DNA of 64,000 nucleotides, from positions 62,001-126,000 of the forward strand of contig NJFT01000044.1 of assembly GCA_002221725.1 (NCBI GenBank), given 5' to 3'. The position numbers were made by a program, and so were the translations under genes. The stretch comes from Scedosporium boydii. Lineage: Eukaryota > Ascomycota > Sordariomycetes > Microascales > Microascaceae. The number at the start of each line of letters is the position of its first letter. The stretch's first letter is position 1. Below the pieces are notes generated by a model. The model was not told the DNA's origin. It worked only from the letters and a program-made list of their open reading frames with translations, and made no database searches. This document shows positions 54,216 to 64,000 of this stretch, piece by piece.

Positions 54216-56076
54216 TCAAGAGTGTAGCTCGATCCACTCGTCAACAAGGCCCTTGTAATCGGAAACTCGGTACGATTCCATGATCTCCTTGTACAAGCCC
54301 TGCTTTCTATGATACGCCAGGCCCATGTCTGCAAGAAGCATATCCGTGTACGGAATGCTATCCACCACAAGGTCGGGATATCGTTCCCCCGCACCACCCG
54401 TCTCTCTTGGGCGACGGATCCGTTCGAACTCAGTATGATAGAAAGTATCATGTTTGATCTGATTGTAATCGGGTTCTTTTTTCGATCCCTCCAGGTGCGT
54501 GATCTTGCTATCAAAGTAAGATGTGATCCACAGTGCTTGGGCTTGGGAGAGGATCGCGGTGTGGATGGTGATGTGTGCGCCGATGATTGCAAAATTTCTT
54601 TGCCGAATAAAATCATGGTGGTAAGGGACGACAAATCGATAGAGGCGAAAGGGTGAGGACTCGCTCTTTTCTTTCTTAGACGGTAAAGTTTCCGCGTTCA
54701 GGGACACAGGGAGGTTTCGGATCGGCTCCCGCCTCAATATTGGCGCTGAGTTCCAGACCTTTTCGCGTACCTGAGCTTCGAGGGATGGATCCGAAGGGAG
54801 GTCTCCAGGGAATCCAATCTTGGTTGCAACATCTTCCGGGAGAAATTTGATGTTCGGTTTGGCCTCCCACCCGGTACAGCAGACTATGGCATCCGCCTTT
54901 ATAGATGTCCCGTCGGAGAGTTGGACGGTTCCTTCCGATAGAGAAACTACCTCGGCAGCATGAGCAGTGATCTTTCCATCCTTGGCTAGCTCAAACCAAC
55001 TCGTTTCGTAATTATGGATGCTGAGCGAGTTGCCCATCCAGTATGTCGATGTCCAAGGTTTCAGGTTTCTAGTACCTGGATGGCCATCATATTCATTGAA
55101 AGATACCACCTTTGAGTCGAGGTGGCTCCAGAACAGCGATATCAATTTCTGACCTACCCATGAACGATTCATGATGGCTCTCATGGCCTTTCCAGAAGGA
55201 CCAAACGGGCTAGGATCCAGCCAGGATACTAAGCGCGTTGACGAGAGACCAGCAAGCGAGGTGAAGAATCCTGGGAACTTAGCTGGCCACACCCAACTTG
55301 GGCCACCTCCAGAGCGGCGCATGATCATATGAGCGTTGGCGCCGAAGCAAGCGGCAGAGGTATAGCAGACATCCCAGGCAGACTTGTTTCCCCCAATCAC
55401 GACGACAGTCTTCGATGATGCTATGTCCTCGGCACGAGATTTGAAATCCTTTGCGTGGAAGATGTGACCCTTGAAGTTTTCTCGTCCTGGGAGAGGAGGC
55501 ATAAACGGTTGCGAGCTGAGCCCAGTGGCCAGGACCAACTTTGAGGCCAGAACCTCCCCGCGGTCCGTCGTACGTTCCGTATCTAACTTTTCTGTTCCAG
55601 GCGACGATGGACGGGACGTAGAGTAGCCGATCTGCCATAAGCCACTCGGCAAGAGCGTGGCGGTGTCAACTTTTGTTCTCAGGCGGATACAGGACTCTAA
55701 GTCGTAGCGTTTCGAAAAGTCGCACAGATACTTGTGAACGACAGTTCCGGGGATATGCTGTCCCGGTTCAAGGCCATAGAGTTTCGGAGTCAGCGGAAAA
55801 TCGCTGAACTCGAAGGTGCCCACAATGTTGTTCGTCTTTAGCCCGGGGTAGAGTCTTTCCTCGGCCCAGGTCCCACCAATTGACTCGCCGTAGTCGAGAA
55901 TCAGGATGCTAGCCTCCGGATGGGTCTCGATGTAAGTCTTGGCCATGGCCAGTCCATGCCAGCCTGTTGTTAGGAAATACACGGAGTTAGAAGCTACGAA
56001 GGACACCACTCTTGAGCGAGATTGTGGCAGGAAGATGCATACCAGCTCCGACGATGAGGAGATCGACGCGATCCAT
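54216..56076 (-). CDS. FAD-dependent (flavin-containing/Baeyer-Villiger-like) monooxygenase
   Basis: NADPH/FAD enzyme inserting oxygen at N, S or carbonyl carbon. Exons 56076-56043 and 55963-54216 (79-nt intron) total 1782 nt and 593 aa. The intron splits the FAD Rossmann motif: MDRVDLLIVGAG joins WHGLAMAKTYIE. Then come SIGGTWAEERLYPGL and VHKYLCDFSKRYDL, an ATGLSSQPFMP block, and the second Rossmann motif TVVVIGGNKSAWDVCY (GGNKSA instead of the canonical GxGxSG/A). The C-terminal part includes ADAIVCCTGWEAKPNIKFLP. This plan is that of fungal secondary-metabolite FMOs. It is divergent from the DUF4863 gene at 56857 across a 780-bp shared region. Confidence 0.88.
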
Positions 56077-56856
56077 GCTATTGATTGTCGAGGCGAGAAA
56101 GAGAGAAAGAGAGAGAGAGAATGAAATAGAAGAAGACAATTTTTGTGAAGTGTCTTGTTTAGGAGAGTGCAAACAAGACGACAAATGAAAAGGCTGTGTT
56201 GTAACGTGTGCTCGAAAGATTGTGTGTCGCTATTTAGTGAGGTAGAATTCACTCCAGGCTGTAGAGGGAGACGCTCTGCTCGGTGTCTTTAAGCATGCGA
56301 TGCGATAGAAATCCAATTAACCACATCGCGGAGGCCCGTAAATATATTGAGAAGCAAGGCTGGGTTAACGGATAGTAATCGTTGGATGTTAGAGATTTCT
56401 TTCCGGTCGGGAAGTCGATCGGCTTGATGTGGGTGCTATTTCTTGCAGCACCGGGGAAAGCAACAGCTCCAATCGCGGACCATTCCATCTTCTCCGCCTA
56501 TTTGCTACAAACGAAATATACAATTGAGCACGCTTGCAAATGCACTAGAGATTAGGTGCAGAAGGGGAAGGATGGCAGCGGTGCACTCGGGCGGATGAAA
56601 GACGCAAGTAGGCCGCAAGTGGGGAAGTCTCCGGTTAGATTCCAAATCGGATCCGTACCGGATACGTACATCGGCAAGTCGACCGGTCTTGGTGGAGGTT
56701 AAACTTCAGCCGATTCATTTATTCCATTTGCTTAACATATGAGCCCCTCATGCCTCTTCAAGCCCTGAAGCAACTGTGAACTTGCGCTTAAGTCTTCTCA
56801 CGACCATCTCATCGATCTGTCTGAAAATTTCGAAGCTTCAAGCAAGAAACGTGAAC
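56077..56856. promoter_or_regulatory. Bidirectional promoter region, FMO / DUF4863 gene
   Basis: 780 bp between divergent ATGs. On the FMO side a GA/CT-rich run (about 56096-56121) lies just before the ATG as a 5' UTR pyrimidine tract on the minus strand. No gene seen. Confidence 0.5.
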
Positions 56857-57565
56857 ATGGCCATCGATAAATCTGGCGTTTTGGAGATTTCCAAGTGGCC
56901 TACGGCCCAAAAGTTTGTTTCCCGGTGCGCTGAGTTTTTAAATGAGGTGCAAGACCTGTAAGTTTCTTGCCTTCTCTCCCTCCCTCTCTCTCTCTCTCTG
57001 TTTTTTTTCTTTTTTTCTCCTCTTCTTTTATATTTCCTTTTATTTTCAATGAGAAACTGTGGGAATGAAGGAAACCCTATTCTAACGCTCGCCATGATCC
57101 AGCACTCCAGGAAAAGATCTAGAGGCGAGACTTAACAGAGACTATGGCCCTGGAAACCCATACTACGACGATTTCTGCTCATACATCCGGCAGGGACTCA
57201 ATGAGGGATGGGTAGCAGAGACGGAGCTCGACGGGCGCAAGTATCGCAGAGGAAGAATCGCCTTGCCCACGGCGCAGACGAAATACTGTAGCATCACAAC
57301 GGTCTTCATGGACAGCCAGGAGGAATACTCCGGTCAATACCACGCTCATCCTTATGGCGAGATCAACTGCGTGGTCCAGATCGACGAGGGTGCGGAGTTA
57401 AAGGGAATGCAGGGCTGGCAAGGTGCTGGGTGGACTTCACCGGGGCCTGGCACGCACCACTATCCCCAGGTGCGCAAGGGTGCCTTGGTCGCGTTGTTTT
57501 TCCTTCCGGCCGGGCGTATTTCTTACAATGCCAAGCCGGGCGAACCACAGCCCATATCTCTTTAA
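56857..57565 (+). CDS. 4-hydroxylaminobenzoate lyase-like protein (DUF4863, PnbB-like)
   Basis: Exons 56857-56957 and 57103-57565 (145-nt intron) total 564 nt and 187 aa. The joined sequence runs SRCAEFLNEVQDLTPGKDLE, then GPGNPYYDDFCSYIRQGLNE, and a cupin-like C-terminal half: YHAHPYGEINCVVQIDEGAE, WTSPGPGTHHYPQV and LVALFFLPAGRISY. The order and spacing match the bacterial DUF4863 family that contains PnbB, which converts 4-hydroxylaminobenzoate to 3,4-dihydroxybenzoate and ammonia in nitrobenzoate degradation. His and Glu in HAHPYGE and the later HHYP are the likely metal or catalytic residues, by analogy. The actual substrate here is unknown. An upstream in-frame ATG exists at 56776, but the one at 56857 fits the family start better. 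Confidence 0.8.
56970..57042 (+). repeat. Pyrimidine-rich microsatellite inside the DUF4863 gene intron
   Basis: A (CT)n run followed by T-rich stretches, inside the 145-nt intron. It explains why the intron is longer than its neighbours and may vary in length. Confidence 0.7.
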
Positions 57566-59689
57566 GTTAGCAGACGGTTAGGAATCTATTAGAACCTACC
57601 CAGAGAAAATGCATCCTACATTCCTGATACTTCTGTTATATTTGTGATAGCTCTCTAGTTCCTCGATAATGCCGCTTATTTGAATCAATTTACGTTCTTC
57701 TTATCATCGTTGCCCCCTTCCGTTAGTAACATACTCGAGATAGATAGGAAAGGGGGCTTCTCACTTTACCTGGTTGCCCAGCTACGGTACCCATCTCATG
57801 TTGCTGGACGTATCCGTATCTAATAAAGTGGAATCTATCCAACTAAGAGTATTTGAAATCCTGTGGTCTGCCCGGGGTGGTGCGGGACCTACCCGTTAAT
57901 CCATACTGCAGACGGCAGTCATTATCTTAGCTTTCATCTTGTCGGAGGCTGTGGGCTCTCTGACGGTCGTGCTTCCCGAGTTCCTTGACTTTCCGGCACT
58001 ACGACACGATTGGAAGGCGGCCAACCTAGATTGTGGCAGAATGTCACAGCTCTTTCCGTCCGAAATTTGAAAGTAACCTCGCGATGGTCCATACGTTTGT
58101 TTTCACTTTCCGCCTTGAGGCGTTCATATCACTCACAAAGTCATCAATCACATGGCCTCATTTGCGAACGCAGATAATTAAAAGATGCATTATTATTACT
58201 TATTAGAAGGAGCTACATCCATTATGACTGCCGGCTATCTGGAGGAAAGTGGGCAAGGTTTGGCGGGAAAGTGCAGAACAGAATACGCTGAACGTATTAG
58301 TACGCTCAATATGTGAATCTAGTGATTGATTCACTTGCTGATTTCTTTCTTCAATCCTTGATTTCCTCGGTCAGGGGTTCGGGATCTCTGACATCATCAT
58401 TCGGGAGGTAATTTTTCTGTGCTTGATTGTAGACTGGACGGAAGCAACCACGGTAACGTACTCTCCTTCGCTTTCGTCCACGATGACCGCTTGGAACAGT
58501 TGAGCTTTCTTTGGATCTGTGGAGAGGGCATCCGGAAGGAAGATCTCTTGGCGATTGATCCGCCGCGCCGCAGGACAAGTGTTTATCATCATCAGTCGCT
58601 TCCCCCAGTTCTAACCCCAGCATGCTTTTACCAGGATTCTAAGACGGGTCATTAACCGCGTCAGCAGCCTCAGAGAGTGCCACCATCCGCAAGAGGTCCC
58701 ACTGCAATGTGAGAAGGTCGTAAGAGGCTGTAGTTTGGGCATCCTCAGAAGTGAGGCCGAGTAAGGCCCCGTCTAACTGTGGGTGGCCTGACGATATCTC
58801 TCTGGTCCGGATGACGCCCTCGTCTTGTGACCAAAGTAGGCGAGACTTGCGATCTATGCGGTCATGGACCGGAAGGGATGTCTTTCTCATTCACCAAAAA
58901 CGTACCCCCACGCCATTTTGCAGCTTTTCGTATGGTTCAAGGGCAAAATAAGCTCTGCCCCACTAGTCGTGGAGCAGAGGACAGAGGCAGATCATATTTC
59001 GTGGGGTAGCTATTGCGTGAAAGTTGTTCGCAAGCAAAGCTCGTCAATGAACTTTTCATCGTCCCAAAAGCGTACGAGAACAAGCTCGAGAGCTTTCCCA
59101 ACGTATTCCCGCCTTTTGATGGTGCTGAAAAGAATTAATATGTGGCATACTTCGGGGTTCGCGGCTCCCGAGCGCACTACTGGAATATCATTCCAATTAC
59201 GTAGTCATCCTGTAATTCATGTGTCGCTGTCGGAGCTTCTGTTCTCTGATTCGCTCCCCGACGCTCTGCGGCTTTCAAGTGATGGACCCAATCCTGCCAA
59301 TCATAGCCATCGCGCACCGCATCCTCGACGCTCAAAGTCGACGGATCTTACCGGATCGTCCTCGACATCGAAGACAAGAAAAGGGAAAGACTGGCGTCCC
59401 ATCACGTAAACTAAGTAATGGTATATGTATAACTGGCAACTAAAGCAACGCAGTATATAGAGAGCCCATAGGGAACGAGGACCTTTCGCTGGATGACAAT
59501 GCTTACTCCCTGTATAATACTGGCAATGGATGCGCCTACTGATTGGCCCTTCGTGAGCAAGGCGACCTGATGTTTCCCCGCTTCTGGCTCGCGTTTACCT
59601 CGAGCGTCAACCTCACTGACTTCGACGACTACTAATGCAACGCCCATACGAACTGAGTGCCTGAAGTTGGAACCAAATCTATTACGAGG
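57566..59689. other. 2.1-kb region with possible gene remnant
   Basis: Mostly without gene signal. On the minus strand, 58890-58640 (SQDEGVIRTREISSGHPQLD, then TASYDLLTLQWDLLRM) and 58592-58371 (DPKKAQLFQAVIVDESEGEY) look coding but lie in different frames with stops between. No start or family recognised. This could be a broken gene. The right part is the promoter of the NLR. Confidence 0.35.
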
Positions 59690-62600
59690 ATGATGAAAAA
59701 AGGCGTCAAAACGCTAACAAAGCGGATACTATCACGAACCGGCAGTGAGCATGAGGATGCGACATATGCCGGGGGACATGATCCGCCGCGAGCAGGCCAA
59801 AGTATCGAAGAAAACACCGGAAACGCAGCTGAAACAGACCAGGTCTCTGGTGAAAAGCCTGATGTGAAATTAAAGCTCTTCCCTGGAGAGTATACCCGTG
59901 GCCTGAGAGTCCTCTATGACCCACCTCCGCAGGGCGACCATCGTCAGCCGCTAGTCGACATCATCTTTATCCATGGTTTGACGGGGGACTCTTTTGGAAC
60001 CTGGTATCATCCTTCCGGTACCTACTGGCCTATTGACCTCCTCCCAAAGGCTCTTGGCCGTGCGAGAATCATGACATTTGGATACGATGCCGACATTGCC
60101 AAGTTCTTCAGTGCTGTCGGCCAAGGAACGTTACACACCCACGCACTAGCGTTAGTGACCCAAATTGGAGACCTTAGGCGGAGCGAGGCGCATGGATCAA
60201 CAAGGAGAATCATCTTAGTGACGCACAGCTTCGGGGGGCTGGTGGCCAAAAAGGCGCTATGCATCTCTGCTGAAGCCTCTGAAGAGCCCCTGAAGCAGCT
60301 CGATGCGTCCATCGCTGGGTTGGCATTCCTCGGGACACCTCACCAGGGCTCCAGCAAAGCAAGTTATGCGATTATCGCAACCACTGTTATAAAACTTGGA
60401 ACGTTGGCGCTGAAAAAGACGAATAAGAATCTTCTGGCCGCACTTCAACCAGATTCGGAGGGTAAGGTACCTCCTACTATATCCTACAGCTTTAGGCTAA
60501 CTGTCTTCAGTGTTAGCAGACTTACAGTGGTCGTCCGGCCAGTGGCTGAGGAAGAATGAACAACGTGTTTCTATTTGTTGTTTCTTCGAAGAGCACGAGA
60601 CGGGGCCCATTGGTATGATCGTCCCGCAGCAGTCAGCAAGGCTCGACGGCTACCCTTGCCTTCCTATTTCGAAAGTCCACGCCGACATGCCCAAGTTTAG
60701 ACATTCTGATTGTCCTGGATATCTTCTACTCTTAGGGCAGCTTCGCAGGTGGTACGATGAGGTAAAGCCCCTGTCTGCAGATGACCTCGAGTCGTCTAGC
60801 GCCAAGACGGACAATATGGCCGCATACCGCATTGAGTGTGCCATATCACTTTCATTTCCTGAGATGTACTCTCGCTTCGGAAGAATTAGGAAGCCGGCCG
60901 CTTCGACCTGTGAATGGCTTCTGGAGCATCCGAGTTACCAACGATGGCAGGACGAAGGCAGAGGCATACTTTGGATCGCAGGCCATCCCGGCACCGGCAA
61001 GAGCACTCTAATTAAGCATGCAATCGGTCGTTGTATTGAGGAACGAAAAGCACCTGGCAAAGAAGCTCTTCAGGTTTTGACATTCTTCTTTTATAATCTC
61101 GGGACTGAGTTGCAACGGACACCCATGGGTCTCCTCCGGTCTCTCCTTCACCAGCTACTCCACAAGTTTCCAAGGTACATGGATGAGTTTGTGAGAGAGT
61201 TCGGGCAGCGTAGTAAGACCACTACTGGTAGCCTACAATGGGAAACAGAGGAGCTCATGGACCGCCTCGAGACTACCCTCTCCGATATCACGCGGGAACA
61301 TAACCTTCGCGTCTTCATTGACGCGCTCGATGAGTGCAGGTCGGGAAATGTGGAGGAGGATGACGCCCTGGGTATCAGAGACCTCATCCGATGCTTCCGC
61401 AACCTGGACGCGAAGCTGCGCTCTGCTCCAGGTAAATTCAGTGTCTGCTTCGCTTGTCGACACTATCCGAATTTGATTCGCCCAGATATTGATACTGTTA
61501 TTATCGCTGAGAAATGTAACGACCGGGATATTCAGCAGTATCTGCGCAACGAGCTGTCGAGCGAAATCAGCCAAGAGGATGAGACATTGAAGGCGTCACT
61601 GCAGACAGCCATTGGAATCCTGGCTAACGGCAGTTTCCAATGGGTGAAGCTTGTCACCCAGAAGGCGATCGCAATGTACAATGAAGGCGAGGGGGACAAG
61701 ATTATCATTTCTGCAATCAATTCGCTTCCCAGGAGTCTATCTAAATTATATGAGGCAGTAATCATATCATTGCTCGAGAAGGGGGGTCCCATGTCGCTGA
61801 AGTTCTTCCAATGGGTCTGTTTCGCAGCGCGTCCGCTCACGGTCCGACAGCTTCGGCATGCCATCAACATTATCCCAGACGCAACGTACCATTCTCTCAA
61901 AGATGCAAAGACGGCTACAACCTGGATCGAAAGCGACCAAAGAATGTCACGACTAGTTTTAGTTCTTTCTGGCGGCCTGGCTGAAATTGATAGGGATTTG
62001 CGCGACGAGATCGACGAGATCAACGAGATCACCAGTCTCCACAGTAGCGACGATACCGGGAGTGAGTGGGGCAATGAAGCCGACCCGGTCAACTTTATCT
62101 CCAAGGTAAAGTCCAGGTCCATGGTAAGGCGCAAGGTCATGTCAGGCACGCTGTCGTGGGGGGATCTGTTTTCGCAATACACCTCCGCATACAATTCGTT
62201 CGGCTGCGAATCGTCGACACCGACGTCTAGCGATGAGTCCTCGAGGGCATGGTTCGAAGAAACGTTTCAAATCCAGTCCGTACCGTACGACTCGTTGGAT
62301 TCATGCCAAGTTTACCTGATACATCAATCTGTCAAGGATTATCTCCTGACTTCGGGATTCAGCCTCCTAAACCCGGCAATACGCAGTGCCCGAGACGCAG
62401 CTCTGGATGGGCACATGTTGATATTGAGTTCGTGTTTATGGCTTGTAACGAGCAGCGAGGTTGCTGAGACCTTCGATGAGTACTTTGGTCGTTTTGAGCA
62501 CGAGCATCTCTCCAGGTTCAGTGAATGCTTACCAGTCTTGCGATACCCAAAATCCACAATAAGAGCAAGGCTATTTGCTGCTTACAGCAGCGCATCGGTG

Positions 62601-64000
62601 GAGTTAAGGTCATCTTATGACAGAATCATACGCACGGCGTTGTCGATCCTAAGAAACCCTGAGGGCAAGAGGCTCCGAAGACTGTTTCAGCCACTCTCAT
62701 CATTAATACGCTCAGATATAATACCAGATACTACAACTCGGTCAAGGGATCTCAGAACCATTGCGGGATCTATAGCATTTATTGACGTCGTTCATCAGAC
62801 GGAAGGGTCCATTGGAGTAATGGCAGCCTACTGTCTCGAATACTGGATGAAGCATGCGGTTCAATGTCTTCAAGCAGGGTCGTCAGAATCACTACAAAAG
62901 CCTTTCAATATTTTCTTTACAAGAGCAACACCCCGACTGCTAGAGGCCCTACAGACATCGGGTAATCTTGTTCACGAAGCATGCAGAGTATCAAACCCGA
63001 CTATTTTGACAGAACTTCTGAGGCATGGTGATTCCAAATTTCTCTCGGTGAACGCTTGCGAGTTATCAAGGCACCATTTACACTCTCCGCTATTTATAGC
63101 CTCAGGAATGGGCCACTCGATCCATGTCGAGTTTCTGTTATCACGGGCAGAAATTCTAGTCGATGCGCAGAGCCTCTACCAGCGGACGGCGTTGATGGAG
63201 GCGTCCAGGAACGGACACAAGCGAATAGTTGAGCTTCTCCTTGCGCATAATGCAAACCTCAACATTCAAGACAGTGATGGATGGACGGCACTGATTGACG
63301 CCATGGCTCAGAAGCACGATGACATTGCCAGCCTTCTACTGCAGCATGGGGCACGAATAGATTTGAATCGCCATAGGCATATAACTCTACGCTGCCTCGT
63401 GCGCAAAGATATTAGTACGTCGCTATGTCGTCAGGTACTTAAGGTAGTGTCCGATTCACGCAGTGTCGGAGCACCATCTGTCCAAGAGATTTTTCTGGCC
63501 GCATGCCGGTCGGGCTCAAGCCAAGTAATCATGCTATTGCTTGGCAATAGATACAACTCAGGCATGTCCGAGAGTGCCATGACACCGGCCCTCTACGGTA
63601 CAGCCCTTGGGGAGGCTATAAGAAATGATCAAGCAGCCGTACTAAAATTACTGCTTGATCATGAAGCGTTCCTATCCGAAACTCCACGCCAAAGATATCA
63701 ACTTCTCTTTGAGACTGTAAGGTTTCGCGCCGTGACCTGTCTGAGTACATTTATCGTTGACTATGGTTTGGAGATTTCTGGAAGAAATGAGGATGGCGAT
63801 ACGCCTCTACATGCCATCTTCCAGAACCTGCACGCGGCGCATGAGGGCGGCAACTTCCTCCAACCCGACGATAAAGACATAGATTTTATAAGGAATTTGC
63901 TATCCCTAGACACGTCTTCTGAAGGGATTGTGGTAAATGCAGTCAACACGCGGCAGTTAACCCCTTTGATGGCGGCGGCCAAGCTCCGTTATAATATCGG
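59690..64000 (+). CDS. NLR-like STAND protein: alpha/beta hydrolase, NACHT, ankyrin repeats (partial)
   Basis: Incomplete at the window end: no stop codon is reached. Exon 1 is 59690-60461 and exon 2 runs from 60511 to at least 64000 (49-nt GT-AG intron). The N-domain is a SesB-like alpha/beta hydrolase: VDIIFIHGLTGDSFGTWYHP, nucleophile motif LVTHSFGGLVAKKAL and FLGTPHQGS. The NACHT has Walker A WIAGHPGTGKST and Walker B VFIDALDEC. After a long helical region come ankyrin-like repeats (YQRTALMEASRNGHKRIVEL, then WTALIDAMAQKHDDIASLLL), continuing to the edge. Such proteins are candidate incompatibility or immune receptors whose hydrolase domain is the effector. The ATG at 59690 is followed at once by a second ATG; either may be used. 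Confidence 0.9.

Noticed and set aside
1..64000. CRISPR arrays, insertion sequences or intact transposons
   Set aside because: No direct-repeat arrays, transposase or reverse-transcriptase motifs, or long terminal repeats were seen; the gene structure is eukaryotic.

Overview
The window looks like nuclear DNA of a filamentous ascomycete (Pezizomycotina; a Eurotiomycete is my best guess). The evidence is many short introns of about 45-160 nt with GT-AG ends and CTAAC-type branch sites, a dispersed single 5S rRNA copy, fungal-type Zn2Cys6/MHR regulators, MFS families typical of moulds, an ascomycete laccase, and fungal STAND (NLR-like) proteins. There are no operons. Most genes had to be assembled exon by exon, because single open frames cover only parts of them.

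Layout. 0.3-1.4 kb: tyrosine phosphatase-like gene (-). 2.45-2.57 kb: divergent 5S rRNA (-). 3.2-4.6 kb: single-pass surface protein (+). 5.2-12.9 kb: three MFS transporters (two monocarboxylate-porter-like, one Dal5-like) and a Pro-rich EF-hand-like protein, all (-). 13-15 kb: gene-poor, with decayed coding traces. 15.1-27.3 kb: a compact group of an SDR, an acyl-CoA dehydrogenase, two MHR regulators, an AMP-forming acyl-CoA ligase and a short Zn2Cys6 protein. 28.3-32.8 kb: a NACHT-WD40 NLR carrying one in-frame TAG. 33.2-39.2 kb: small secreted protein and laccase (divergent), then a P450 convergent with the laccase. 41.4-43.5 kb: TRI12-like drug/siderophore exporter. 45.1-49.9 kb: two fungal proteins I do not recognise, one with a very long Q/P/Y-rich tail. 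53.0-53.5 kb: GNA-like lectin. 54.2-57.6 kb: divergent flavin monooxygenase and a 4-hydroxylaminobenzoate-lyase-like (DUF4863) protein. 59.7 kb to the window end: an alpha/beta-hydrolase-NACHT-ankyrin NLR that runs off the edge.

The most coherent unit is at 15-26 kb. The acyl-CoA dehydrogenase and the acyl-CoA ligase both end in AKL (a PTS1 signal). The first exon of the SDR encodes a near-PTS2 nonapeptide. Together with regulators and a CCACGGAA promoter word shared by the two intergenic regions, this suggests a peroxisomal carboxylic-acid activation and beta-oxidation module, possibly fed by the acid-type transporters upstream. The ligase model needs a one-base correction, so it may be broken. 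The other points most worth checking are a GC-AG intron inside the zinc cluster of the regulator at 21.2 kb, the single TAG in the WD40 NLR (RIP-like, or correctable by A-to-I editing), and the FMO/hydroxylaminobenzoate-lyase-like pair.
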